12,476 nucleotides of DNA from Flavobacteriales bacterium (GCA_015660615.1 DQKQ01000173.1:1-12476), one strand, 5' to 3'. Shown: positions 1-7,680, numbered from the stretch's first letter. The notes: generated by a model from the letters alone, not told the origin. Made by a program: numbers and translations.

Positions 1-1743
1 TCAACGGATTATTTAAATGACGGACCGGCTGCTCTTGGAAATTATTTAGCGGAACAGATTATTGCTTTTGGAATGCAAGACGGAGCAAACGAGGCTGGTG
101 ATTATGCGAGCACTTGCTACACATCTGTAAATCCAAACATTCTGCCAGAAGACCCTGGGACAAGTGGTATCATTGATCCTAATGCTTGGCAAGCCATTGA
201 GCTTTCTATTTCTATAGACCAAAGTGGAGAGGTTATCACTGAGGTGCCCCCATTTTTAGGCCCTGAGTGGGGAGAAGTACAAGGCTTTGCTCTCAGAGAT
301 TCCAACTTGACTCATGTTGTTGTAGATAGTTGTACTTTTAAGACATACTACAATCCTGGTCCTCCAGTTTATTTAGACACTAATGTTGCCTCTAGTTTCG
401 ATGAGAGCTTATATAAGTGGGGATTCGGAATGGTAATAAAATGGTCTGAGCATCTTGATCCTTCTGACGGAGTTATGTGGGATATAAGTCCTGGTTCACT
501 AAAGTATGATGGTGAGACTCCTCCTGTTGAAGAGTTCGCAAATTTCTACGATTGGGAGCGAGGTGGTCTTGTGAGTTGGTATAATGAAGATGGATCTTTC
601 GGCGGGAATGGTCACGAAGAAAATCCATTTACGGGTCTACCATATGAACCTAATATAGTTCCCCGTGGAGATTATGGACGCGTAATTGCTGAGTTTTGGG
701 CTGACGGCCCAGATTCAGAGACACCTCCTGGTCACTGGTTTACTCTCCTTAATGAATTCATTCTTGTTCCACAATCAGGTGAGCATAGGTGGAGGGGGCA
801 AGGGCCTATCATTGAAGATGAGGAGTTCGCTGTAAAGTCCTACTTAGCTTTAGCTGGCGCTATGCACGATTGTGCAATCGCCGCTTGGAGTAACAAAGGT
901 TGTTACGACTACATTCGACCTGTTTCAGCTATTCGTTATATGGCAGAGAAAGGCCAAAGCACAGACATGACTTTATCTAATTACCATCCAGCAGGCCTAC
1001 CATTAGTGCCTGGGTTTATTGAAGTTGTAGAAGATGATAATCCCCTTGCCGACTTTGGAGGCGAGGATCATGTTGGGGAGATTGCAATACATAGTTGGAA
1101 AGGACCAGATTATATTGAGGTTCCTCAAATTGACGAAGCTGGTGTGGGTTGGATTTTAGCTGAGCAATGGTGGCCATACCAACGACCAAGTTTCGTAACA
1201 CCGCCTTTTGCGGGGTACTTCAGCGGTCACAGTACATTTTCACGAGCTGCAGCTGAGCTATTAGAGATGTTAACAGGATCCGCTTTTTGGCCTGGAGGAA
1301 TGGCAGAGTGGTCCGCTCCTCAAAATCAATTTCTTGTATTCGAAGATGGTCCTTCTGTTGAATTTAGCCTTCAGTGGGCTACATATTTAGATGCTTCTAA
1401 CGAAAGTGCTCTTTCTAGGATTTGGGGAGGTATTCATCCACCTGTAGATGATGCTCCAGGGCGTTATGTTGGAATTCTAGCAGGTAGAAATGCATTCAAT
1501 TTTGCTGAGACTATAGCTTTCCCTGATTGGGCAATGGAATTTGGAGGTGAAGGGTTCTTACCTAGTGAAGAATGTAGTTGTGATTTTGACAATGATGGAG
1601 TTGTGGGCTCTTCGGATTTGATGTTGTTTCTTGCTGCGTACGGTTTAGGTTGGGCTGGTCCGTTTGATTTGGACAACTCAACAGTTATTGGTGCTCAAGA
1701 TTTACTTGTATTTTTACAACGTTTTGGTCAAACATGTGACTAA
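1..1743 (+). CDS. Secreted vanadium haloperoxidase/PAP2-like enzyme with dockerin-like tail (5' partial)
   Basis: The frame is open from base 1, so the gene begins upstream; 580 codons are visible and the N-terminus, presumably with a signal peptide, is missing. The phosphatase/haloperoxidase active-site triad is intact. It comprises K-x6-R-P (Lys299, Arg306, numbered from base 1), a Ser-Gly-His motif (His410), and S-R-x5-H-x3-D (Arg473, His479, Asp483). In chloroperoxidases these residues bind vanadate and the histidine is catalytic. The usual Pro before SGH is Phe here, and I recall similar variants in bacterial haloperoxidase-like proteins. Residues 525-580 hold two dockerin/EF-hand-like repeats; the first is canonical (DFDNDGVVGSSDL), the second has Ser at a ligand position. 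There is no T9SS tail after them. Halide oxidation is inferred from the fold; an acid phosphatase is the alternative. It is followed 38 bp later by a co-directional gene. Confidence 0.85.
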   Translation, partial: STDYLNDGPAALGNYLAEQIIAFGMQDGANEAGDYASTCYTSVNPNILPEDPGTSGIIDPNAWQAIELSISIDQSGEVITEVPPFLGPEWGEVQGFALRDSNLTHVVVDSCTFKTYYNPGPPVYLDTNVASSFDESLYKWGFGMVIKWSEHLDPSDGVMWDISPGSLKYDGETPPVEEFANFYDWERGGLVSWYNEDGSFGGNGHEENPFTGLPYEPNIVPRGDYGRVIAEFWADGPDSETPPGHWFTLLNEFILVPQSGEHRWRGQGPIIEDEEFAVKSYLALAGAMHDCAIAAWSNKGCYDYIRPVSAIRYMAEKGQSTDMTLSNYHPAGLPLVPGFIEVVEDDNPLADFGGEDHVGEIAIHSWKGPDYIEVPQIDEAGVGWILAEQWWPYQRPSFVTPPFAGYFSGHSTFSRAAAELLEMLTGSAFWPGGMAEWSAPQNQFLVFEDGPSVEFSLQWATYLDASNESALSRIWGGIHPPVDDAPGRYVGILAGRNAFNFAETIAFPDWAMEFGGEGFLPSEECSCDFDNDGVVGSSDLMLFLAAYGLGWAGPFDLDNSTVIGAQDLLVFLQRFGQTCD

Positions 1744-1781
1744 GATAAAATTGTATTTTTCAAAAAATTAAAAAACTAACA

Positions 1782-2201
1782 ATGTTTATAAAAGAACACG
1801 GAACAGCTGCAATTCTTCTGGCAGCAATTTTTCTCGCTTTGGGCTTTATGCTTGGAAAAGTAACAGGGAAAGGACATCATGGATGTAATAAAGGATATCA
1901 CAAGTCATCTTGCAATCATGTTTCCTCTTGTAATCATGCAAAACATTCATCAAACAGCGATTTCGTATTTCATTCGGATGATCATATGATTGTTGTTGAG
2001 TCAATGATGAGCGAAGGATTTGAAGGAGATACTATTTTAACAATCCCAGGCGGAGAGATTCATGTGTCAATAGATGGAGATAATGTTGACGTTAGAGTTG
2101 ATGTTGATGAAGAAGACTTGCATGAACACAAGGAACACGGGCAGCACGGGGAACATAAAGAGGTGAAAGTAGTTAAAGTCATCACGGTAGATGAAGATTA
2201 A
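1782..2201 (+). CDS. His/Cys-rich single-span membrane protein, unknown function
   Basis: I do not recognise a family. The 139-residue product has one hydrophobic segment at about residues 8-25, ending in a Gly-rich GFMLGKVTG-like turn. A loop with GHHGC and a repeated Cys-Asn-His motif (two CNH copies seven residues apart) follows. After an acidic middle region come alternating Val/Asp strands (around DNVDVRVDVDEED) and a His/Glu/Lys-rich stretch, then a Val/Lys-rich end. About 15 His and 3 Cys suggest divalent-metal binding in the periplasm or at the membrane face; that is inference. The start ATG sits behind an A-rich leader (AAAAAATTAAAAAACTAAC) with no Shine-Dalgarno, as is usual in Bacteroidota. 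It lies 38 bp after the haloperoxidase-like gene and 9 bp before the lipoprotein gene, so the three are probably one transcript. Confidence 0.75.
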   Translation: MFIKEHGTAAILLAAIFLALGFMLGKVTGKGHHGCNKGYHKSSCNHVSSCNHAKHSSNSDFVFHSDDHMIVVESMMSEGFEGDTILTIPGGEIHVSIDGDNVDVRVDVDEEDLHEHKEHGQHGEHKEVKVVKVITVDED

Positions 2202-2210
2202 TTTTATATT

Positions 2211-2711
2211 ATGAAAATTATATGTTTATATAAGCCACTTGCATTTTTTATCCCAGTTGTAGCTATCGTATCGTTGTGTATTTCTGGATGTTCCTCTGAA
2301 TTGGAGTCTGGTATTGACTCATCAAGTGAGAGCTTGTCAATAGAAGAAATAAATGCTAAACGCGGAGATGCATGTGACTGCATATCAAAAACTCTAACTA
2401 AAATTGATGCTTTTACAGTTAAAATGAATTCTGGAGAGTATAAGAAGAGTTCAGATTTAAATTCAGCTTTAATTGTTGCTATGAAGGGTTGTATGACTCC
2501 TACGGGTAATAAGGAAGCAGATGCAGCTTGGTCTGTTTCTATGTCTGGTTGTGAGTCTTTTCTATCAATTAGAGAATCAATGATGTTAGTCAGTCAAACA
2601 GCTGCTCTCTTAAAGCAAGCTGAACAGGAAGAATTATTCAAACAAACTGGAGGCGCAAGTGGTGCTGCTGAAATTTTAAACCGTCTAAGTAATAAAAACA
2701 AAAACAAGTAA
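2211..2711 (+). CDS. Predicted lipoprotein with conserved-looking Cys pattern, unknown function
   Basis: The N-terminus is a signal peptide with a lipobox, ISGC, at residues 24-27, so Cys27 would be lipidated after cleavage. A Ser/Glu-rich linker follows. The mature part is a 166-residue-precursor, mostly helical domain with four cysteines: a CDC pair (55 and 57), Cys94 and Cys114. These could form two disulfides or bind metal. The C-terminus is Lys/Asn-rich (ends KNKNK). Small lipoproteins beginning with a DxCxC helix occur in Bacteroidota without a known job; I do not assign one. The gene begins 9 bp after the His-rich membrane protein gene and ends 7 bp before the convergent xseB stop. Co-transcription with the two upstream genes is likely, so all three may act together in the envelope. 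Confidence 0.8.
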   Translation: MKIICLYKPLAFFIPVVAIVSLCISGCSSELESGIDSSSESLSIEEINAKRGDACDCISKTLTKIDAFTVKMNSGEYKKSSDLNSALIVAMKGCMTPTGNKEADAAWSVSMSGCESFLSIRESMMLVSQTAALLKQAEQEELFKQTGGASGAAEILNRLSNKNKNK

Positions 2712-2712
2712 G

Positions 2713-2731
2713 GCCTGGTTAATCACCAAGT
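2713..2731 (-). terminator. Weak candidate transcription terminator between convergent genes
   Basis: On the - strand CTTGGT-GATTA-ACCAGG can fold into a 6-bp stem (one G-U pair) with a 5-nt loop. It is followed about 8 nt later by a U-rich run (TGTTTTTGTTTTT) lying inside the 3' end of the lipoprotein gene. The stem is short and the U-tract is not adjacent, so this is tentative. The same inverted repeat is weaker on the + strand. Confidence 0.25.
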
Positions 2732-2946
2732 CCAAGTTTTTGGATTACTAAATTAACTTCTTTTTCTGTGCTTCTTAGTTTTGAATTACACAGTTCAAGA
2801 AGTTCTGTAGAACGTTTAATTGTATTTGTTAGCTCATCTATTGAGAGCTCATCATTTTGTAGCGAGGATAGTATTTTATGAAGTTCTGTTATCGATTCAT
2901 CATAATTCATATCCTTCAGGGACTTTGTTTTATTACTATTTGACAT
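2719..2946 (-). CDS. xseB: Exodeoxyribonuclease VII small subunit
   Basis: The 75-residue product matches the XseB family in length and pattern: two helices forming a hairpin, with a short M-N-Y-x-E-x-I-x-E-L start and an L-E-L-C-x-x-K-L-R-x-x-E second helix. XseB assembles with XseA, several small subunits per large one, into the ATP-independent exonuclease VII. That enzyme degrades single-stranded DNA from both ends to oligonucleotides and takes part in repair. The gene starts 6 bp after the xseA stop on the same strand, and the usual xseA-xseB order supports both calls. It ends convergently 7 bp from the lipoprotein gene. Confidence 0.92.
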   Translation of the reverse strand: MSNSNKTKSLKDMNYDESITELHKILSSLQNDELSIDELTNTIKRSTELLELCNSKLRSTEKEVNLVIQKLGLGD

Positions 2947-2952
2947 GTGTTT

Positions 2953-4227
2953 TTATTTGTTTTTACATTGAATAACTTCAGCGAGTAAGTTGCCTTTATG
3001 CATCTCAATTTCAATATTATCTCCTTTTTTAAGATTTTTAGAGTCTTTGATAGATTTTCCATCAAGCCTAACAATGCTGTATCCTCTAGACAATGTATTT
3101 TCTGGTTTAATAAGCTCCATACTAGTGGCTAGGCTCAGTAGTGTCTCTTTCTGCTTAGTGAACACTCTTTGAAACTCTCTATATAAATCCACCTTAATTT
3201 TATCTAAAGACGATATTTCTTTATGAAGTAGTCTTATCGGAAGATCTAATAATGTTGTTTTTGCACTGCTTAGATTTGTTTTTTCTCTGTGAATAATAGT
3301 CTTACTTCTACTGCCAATTCTAGTGGCGATATCTATCAACATAGAAGAAAACATCAAGCTTTTATCTACCACGAAATCACCTACGTCGGTAGGCGTCTTA
3401 AAATATCTATGAGCAACAAAATCAGCTATTGAAAAGTCTGTTTCATGACCAATTCCCGTTAGTACTGGAGTTGTAAGTTCTCCTATTTTGATTGCTAATT
3501 GTATATCATTGAAACAGTCAAGGTCTAGAGGTGATCCTCCACCTCTAATTAGGACAATAATATCCGAATTAGATTCATTTGCTTTGTCAAGAGAATGGCA
3601 TATTTGGGCAACGGCGTCTTTTCCTTGTACGGAAGCAGGAAACACCTTTATTTCAAATCTAAATAGCCATTCGTTATGCAGTACATGGTGAGCGAAATCC
3701 CTGAATCCAGATGTGCCAGGAGATCCAATAAGAGCAATTCTATGAAGCACAGTAGGCAGTTTGAGTGCTGAGTTTTTATGCTGCAGCCCTTCTTCTTTAA
3801 CTTTCGCTAAAGTCTCAGCTTTTCTACGTTCGAGCTCTCCTAGCATAAAGGATAAATCGATTTTAGAAATATCTAAGCTTAAACCATGAATCTCACTAAA
3901 CTTAACCCTGCACTGGAATATGATTTCACTCCCATTTTTAAGTACGCTTGTATAAGATTCGCCTAGGTCTGCTTTAACTTTCTCAAAAGTTTTACGCCAA
4001 AGCATCGCTTTAATTGCAGCTTTTCGTATCCCATTACTCTCTTCGACAAGGTCAAAGTAAACATGTCCTGATCTACTGTGAGTGACTTTCGCAATCTCAG
4101 CTTTTACCCAAAAATCAGCACTTCCAGTTTTAGCTTCAAGAGCATTTTTAATGCTTCTGTTAAGCTGAAAGAGGGTGAATACCCTACGGTCTTCTACAGT
4201 GTTTATTTCTGGACTACGACTCTCCAT
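2953..4227 (-). CDS. xseA: Exodeoxyribonuclease VII large subunit
   Basis: The 424-residue product has the XseA layout: an N-terminal OB-fold nucleic-acid-binding region (about 18-120), the catalytic domain, and a long coiled-coil helical region (about 290-390) that recruits XseB. Family signature segments are present: GSPGTSG (168-174), RGGGS (228-232), GHETD (260-264) and a T-P-T segment (278-280). It is a little shorter than E. coli XseA. The ATG at 4227 is the only credible start: the OB fold begins at once (VFTLFQLNRSI) and there is no ATG, GTG or TTG between it and that motif. This start lies inside the preceding gene, overlapping its last 25 bp in another frame, which suggests translational coupling to the secreted CxxCH protein gene. 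Confidence 0.95.
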   Translation of the reverse strand: MESRSPEINTVEDRRVFTLFQLNRSIKNALEAKTGSADFWVKAEIAKVTHSRSGHVYFDLVEESNGIRKAAIKAMLWRKTFEKVKADLGESYTSVLKNGSEIIFQCRVKFSEIHGLSLDISKIDLSFMLGELERRKAETLAKVKEEGLQHKNSALKLPTVLHRIALIGSPGTSGFRDFAHHVLHNEWLFRFEIKVFPASVQGKDAVAQICHSLDKANESNSDIIVLIRGGGSPLDLDCFNDIQLAIKIGELTTPVLTGIGHETDFSIADFVAHRYFKTPTDVGDFVVDKSLMFSSMLIDIATRIGSRSKTIIHREKTNLSSAKTTLLDLPIRLLHKEISSLDKIKVDLYREFQRVFTKQKETLLSLATSMELIKPENTLSRGYSIVRLDGKSIKDSKNLKKGDNIEIEMHKGNLLAEVIQCKNK

Positions 4228-5018
4228 GATTGTGGAGTGAAGGTAGATGAAAATTGATCTTGTGGTACGAATCGAATGATTTGAATTCCGTTACAAATCT
4301 CACTGGCGTCAATCGTTAAATATTCATTAGCTATTAATGATGTAGTGTAATTTAAGCGACCGTTTAAATCATACAATGACACTATACCATTTACTACAGC
4401 ATTCATAGAAATACCATTTGATGACACTATTGGTTGATCCATTAACCTATAGAGCTCCTCTATACCATTTGTGTTTTCTGTTAGTGACATAGACATGCCG
4501 TTATAAGCATCTCCAAAGGCCTGACTTTGAAGGTTTGCAGCAAGGCCAGACATGTAAAATCCCACATCGCCACTACCAGTTTCAGGTGCGATCCAAGTAG
4601 TTGTGAAAATACCTGTAGAATTAGGTGTGCTGTGTTCTACGATGTGTCTCGACTCTACTGATTCAATTTGGACAGAAGTTCCAGGATTGGTGAACTCTCC
4701 AGCATTTGACCCATCAGGAAAAACGGATGTGGCTTGAAACCCATACCCAACCGCTGTGTTGGAGGTTACATTAAAGCTCACTTCATATGTATCTCCTGCC
4801 ATGTAAGTTGATACTTCTTCTCCTATAATATTCGTAATAGTCATGCTTGATGAAGCAGTCATAGCCCCTGGTTGGTTATGGCATTGTATGCATGATTGAG
4901 CAGATCCTGGAGCACCTGTTCTGTCTTGGTTTTGGACTTCAGCCACTCCATCAGAACTAGAAATAAGGCTTAAAGCAATGATTGATACAGCAGACATTGC
5001 GAAGATTATTTTTTTCAT
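4203..5018 (-). CDS. Secreted CxxCH protein with choice-of-anchor V/Reeler-like domain and T9SS tail
   Basis: The 271-residue product begins with a signal peptide (KK, then a hydrophobic stretch to about residue 22). It continues with GAPGSAQSCIQCH, containing one CxxCH motif (Cys43, Cys46, His47), as at the start of Bacteroidota choice-of-anchor V/Reeler-like proteins. A beta-sandwich region covers roughly 55-180. The last ~75 residues resemble a T9SS type A sorting domain (VSLYDLNGR, then strands ending WRVVVQK). The CxxCH could bind haem c; in this family it is often present without further cytochrome features, so electron transfer is not claimed. The product is probably exported through the outer membrane. 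The gene is first in an apparent operon with xseA-xseB and overlaps xseA by 25 bp. Family recognition is from memory of the motif pattern. Confidence 0.8.
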   Translation of the reverse strand: MKKIIFAMSAVSIIALSLISSSDGVAEVQNQDRTGAPGSAQSCIQCHNQPGAMTASSSMTITNIIGEEVSTYMAGDTYEVSFNVTSNTAVGYGFQATSVFPDGSNAGEFTNPGTSVQIESVESRHIVEHSTPNSTGIFTTTWIAPETGSGDVGFYMSGLAANLQSQAFGDAYNGMSMSLTENTNGIEELYRLMDQPIVSSNGISMNAVVNGIVSLYDLNGRLNYTTSLIANEYLTIDASEICNGIQIIRFVPQDQFSSTFTPQSWRVVVQK

Positions 5019-5388
5019 AATGCGAAATTACACTTTTCATATTAAATGTATATATGTTGATCAACTAAATCACCCTCGTGTTAGTTTATTTGATCACATT
5101 ACTGTTACTAGATGCGTCTAAATAATTGTAGGTAACATATATTTTCCATACAACTATCGCCTTATCGAAAAGAGATAGCTTTAATAAATCAGGTCGTCTA
5201 TGGATTTTAGGAAGTATTAGTTTATTAATTCTACTTAAAACAGTCCAAAAAATAAGTTTCATTTTTATGTTTTTGCTCTGGGAATGATTGATGAAAGATA
5301 GTTACTAAAGACTTTCAACAGTTTAGAGTGAGCAAAATCCTTAAGGGGTGGTCTTTAATGTGAAGTGTTTTCTTGAAATTTGTATGTT
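5019..5388. other. 370-bp non-coding region between divergent genes
   Basis: This stretch separates the CxxCH protein gene (-) from the DUF5715 gene (+). It is A/T-rich, has no convincing ORF and shows no tRNA or rRNA. It holds a perfect 10-bp palindrome at 5056-5065, a second TTGATCA copy at 5090-5096, and an 8-bp palindrome CCTTAAGG at 5339-5346. It should contain promoters for both flanking genes. The best -7-like matches (TAATTTCG on -, GAAATTTG on +) each have one mismatch to TAnnTTTG. Confidence 0.6.
5056..5096. promoter_or_regulatory. Possible operator: GTTGATCAAC palindrome plus a second TTGATCA
   Basis: GTTGATCAAC at 5056-5065 is a perfect palindrome. Its core TTGATCA (5057-5063) recurs as a direct copy at 5090-5096, 33 bp away, about three helical turns. 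Both lie 39-80 bp upstream of the CxxCH protein start on the - strand, where a dimeric regulator could bind. No regulator gene is nearby, and short A/T-rich palindromes arise by chance. Confidence 0.25.
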
Positions 5389-6231
5389 ATGAGTACAAGT
5401 GTAAAGCGAGATTTCAGACGGGATAGGATAATATTAGTTGTGCTGATATTAATTGGTTGCTCTAGTGGCGTTGTTGCTCTAGTAAGTGATGATGAAACGC
5501 CATCACAACAAAAGCAATATTTGTCTCATCCGGAACCTATATCTAAATTAAATGGGTATAATCTACCAGAAAAGGTACTAGCTGTGGCTCATGGGGAGAG
5601 TGCTAATAATGAATTTGTGTTAAGTGAAGATATTGTAGAGCTGAAGACTAAAGATGTAAAATTAGGATCTTTACTGCCTTGTAGTTGCTGTAAGCAAACC
5701 ATAAGAGTCCCTAAAAACCCCTACACTAGACATCAGTCGGCAGCACGTTCTTTACCTAGTAGTTTTTTTGTAAAAAATGATTCTGAGTTATCATATGGTT
5801 TAAGTGTAAATAAACTTGTTGAGGTGTCAGATGGAAGGGGGTATAGAATTGATAGACTTAAATACAGTAAAGCTGTTCTTCTCCCAGAGGTTAGAGATCT
5901 ATTAGAAAATATGGGACATGACTATGCAGATGCTTTAAAAGGCACAGATTCTGAAGGGACTGTGTTTAGAGTAACTTCTATGACCAGGACGGATAATCAG
6001 CAAAGAAGCCTACGAAGAAGAAACAGAAACGCCACCAAAAGTCAATCAACTCATAGTTATGGTGCTTCTTTCGATATTGCTTTTATGGATAGAGCAAACG
6101 AAGACGATAATTGTAATCGCCCCACACGTGAGATGCAAAAACTTCTTCTACGGTATCAAAAAGAAGGGAGAATTTTAATCATTCCTGAAGGAGGGTGCAT
6201 GCACATCACCCTTTTAAGAGTTAAATCTTAG
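5389..6231 (+). CDS. DUF5715-family, M15-like putative zinc peptidase, membrane-anchored
   Basis: The C-terminal domain has the LAS/M15 (VanY-type) zinc pattern: S-x-H-x6-D with Ser220, His222 and Asp229, then Cys-Met-His with His272 as the third ligand. This fits DUF5715 proteins, thought to be peptidoglycan carboxypeptidase-like; activity is inferred. The N-terminus is Arg/Lys-rich, followed by a hydrophobic run ending LIGCSS. That is either a lipobox (lipid on Cys21) or part of a single membrane span. A C-x-C-C motif at residues 98-101 precedes the domain and could bind metal or form disulfides. I chose ATG 5389 over the in-frame TTG at 5380: it gives a compact MSTSVKR start and 280 residues. 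The gene stands alone and overlaps the convergent hydrolase gene by 4 bp at the stops. Confidence 0.8.
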   Translation: MSTSVKRDFRRDRIILVVLILIGCSSGVVALVSDDETPSQQKQYLSHPEPISKLNGYNLPEKVLAVAHGESANNEFVLSEDIVELKTKDVKLGSLLPCSCCKQTIRVPKNPYTRHQSAARSLPSSFFVKNDSELSYGLSVNKLVEVSDGRGYRIDRLKYSKAVLLPEVRDLLENMGHDYADALKGTDSEGTVFRVTSMTRTDNQQRSLRRRNRNATKSQSTHSYGASFDIAFMDRANEDDNCNRPTREMQKLLLRYQKEGRILIIPEGGCMHITLLRVKS

Positions 6232-7640
6232 TTTAAGAGCACTCTTTTTGTCCCCCACTTTTCAGTTTCGATAAAGAACATTCCCTCTGAGAATTCTGAA
6301 AAGTTTATTGAGATACCTTCTCCAATTTGAATAATTCTTCCGGCTATATCTCTCACTTTCCATCTTACATTTAATGGTAAGCCATGTAGAGTTGTTATTC
6401 CATTTATTGCTGGGTTAGGAGCTATAGACCAAACTAACTTATCGATTTCACTGACTGCAACACTTTCACATTCTTGATGGTATGTTTGCATCCACAGCAT
6501 ACCACCGATAATTGCTGGTCCGGCACAGTCTCCATGGCTGAGCGCCCCTCCGTTTGAAGTTATAACGCTAGTTGCTCCATTTGCATTCATCCATTCTTCT
6601 GCAACAAGGGCATTCTGATAGAAAACCTGCTCGTCTTCTGTACAATAGTACATTTTCATAGGTGATAGAGGTACCCATTGGTAGACGTCGTTGTCCTGAG
6701 CTGCGATGTTAAATGGGTGGTCAGGGTTGTTGTTTAGTTCCTCTATGATGCCTGGTTGAATCAGATCGCTAAGTAAATCAGGAAGGTATGCGTTAATTGT
6801 TGCGCCATCAGTTTCACCATCGAACAGTGCGGGTAAACCTGTTGCGTAAGGCTCTTGGAAAATCTCGCTTAGGTCTTCGTATATATTTCCGTAGTAGCTA
6901 TTCCAGCCTATGATGTTGTATGCTATGTAAGCTGGGTTTGAGTAGGTGTCACTTTCAGCTATTTGAACAGATTGAGTTCCAGAAATGTCATAAGGACCAC
7001 TTAGAGGAGCTGAAGCAGTTAAAGGATATTCTTCAGACCAGTTTTCTTGAAGTTCTCTCGAAAGAGCCATTGAGGCATGACCACCTTGTGAATATCCTGT
7101 TGAGTAAAATTCATCGTCAAAGCTGAATCCCAATTCTAACCCAAGTGTCTCTGCTGCTTGAAGTAAGTACACTCCAGCATCTGCTTCAGACTGAGCGTGT
7201 ACATATGGATGCATAAGATCTGAAGTCCCAAGTCCAACGTAGTCTGGCATAAGAGTAATGAAGCCCGGACTAGACATTAAGTATCCTAAGCTACCCTCAG
7301 TTGATAAAAATGAAGGTGCGTCTGTACGTTTGAAAATTGTTCCGTGCATGTATGTGATCACTGGCAAAGAACATCCCTCGTCTGTTCCAACAGGAATGAA
7401 CATTGCTCCACTTACTGTTATCATGCTATCGAGATATGGCATCTCGTAAGTAACTCGATATGCATCTACACCAAACTCAGCTGTATAAATACTAGCAGGA
7501 AGTTGAAAATATATTGCAATATTAGCAATTTCATCAGAAGTGTATGAACTTAGGAGTTCAGCTGTTTGGGATAAAGTGCTTGTATAGGTAGTCATAGCAA
7601 GCAGTAAAGTCGCAAAGGAAAAGGTGTAGGTTTTAGTCAT
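6228..7640 (-). CDS. T9SS-exported alpha/beta hydrolase (lipase/esterase-like)
   Basis: From ATG 7640 the product has 470 residues. I prefer this to the TTG at 7661 because it gives a clean signal peptide (MTKTYTF, hydrophobic core, cut near residue 25) and an A/T-rich TTTTTATT leader. The alpha/beta hydrolase core shows MHGT (oxyanion region, His99), PDYVGLG, the nucleophile elbow GYSQGG (Ser184), a TEDE segment likely carrying the acidic residue, and SHGDC with the likely catalytic His. The pattern resembles the secretory lipase/prolyl-oligopeptidase-like esterases; substrate is unknown. The last ~70 residues form a T9SS sorting domain beginning APNPA and ending KRVLLN, so the enzyme should be surface-bound or released. 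The gene starts 40 bp after the lpdA stop and could be read through from it. Confidence 0.87.
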   Translation of the reverse strand: MTKTYTFSFATLLLAMTTYTSTLSQTAELLSSYTSDEIANIAIYFQLPASIYTAEFGVDAYRVTYEMPYLDSMITVSGAMFIPVGTDEGCSLPVITYMHGTIFKRTDAPSFLSTEGSLGYLMSSPGFITLMPDYVGLGTSDLMHPYVHAQSEADAGVYLLQAAETLGLELGFSFDDEFYSTGYSQGGHASMALSRELQENWSEEYPLTASAPLSGPYDISGTQSVQIAESDTYSNPAYIAYNIIGWNSYYGNIYEDLSEIFQEPYATGLPALFDGETDGATINAYLPDLLSDLIQPGIIEELNNNPDHPFNIAAQDNDVYQWVPLSPMKMYYCTEDEQVFYQNALVAEEWMNANGATSVITSNGGALSHGDCAGPAIIGGMLWMQTYHQECESVAVSEIDKLVWSIAPNPAINGITTLHGLPLNVRWKVRDIAGRIIQIGEGISINFSEFSEGMFFIETEKWGTKRVLLN

Positions 7641-7680
7641 AATAAAAAGTATAGGATTCAATAAGACTGTAAATTACGAC

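Noticed and set aside
4203..5018. Calling the CxxCH protein a c-type cytochrome
   Set aside because: There is only one CxxCH, with no recognisable cytochrome fold or distal ligand; the beta-rich region and T9SS tail fit choice-of-anchor V-type proteins better.
5339..5346. CCTTAAGG palindrome upstream of the DUF5715 gene
   Set aside because: An 8-bp palindrome occurs often by chance in this base composition and has no second copy nearby.
5380..5388. TTG start nine bases upstream for the DUF5715 gene
   Set aside because: The ATG at 5389 is in frame and the extra three residues add nothing to the signal or anchor.
7641..7661. TTG start for the secreted hydrolase, adding seven residues
   Set aside because: It adds a second hydrophobic stretch before the signal peptide; ATG 7640 gives a normal export signal and leader.
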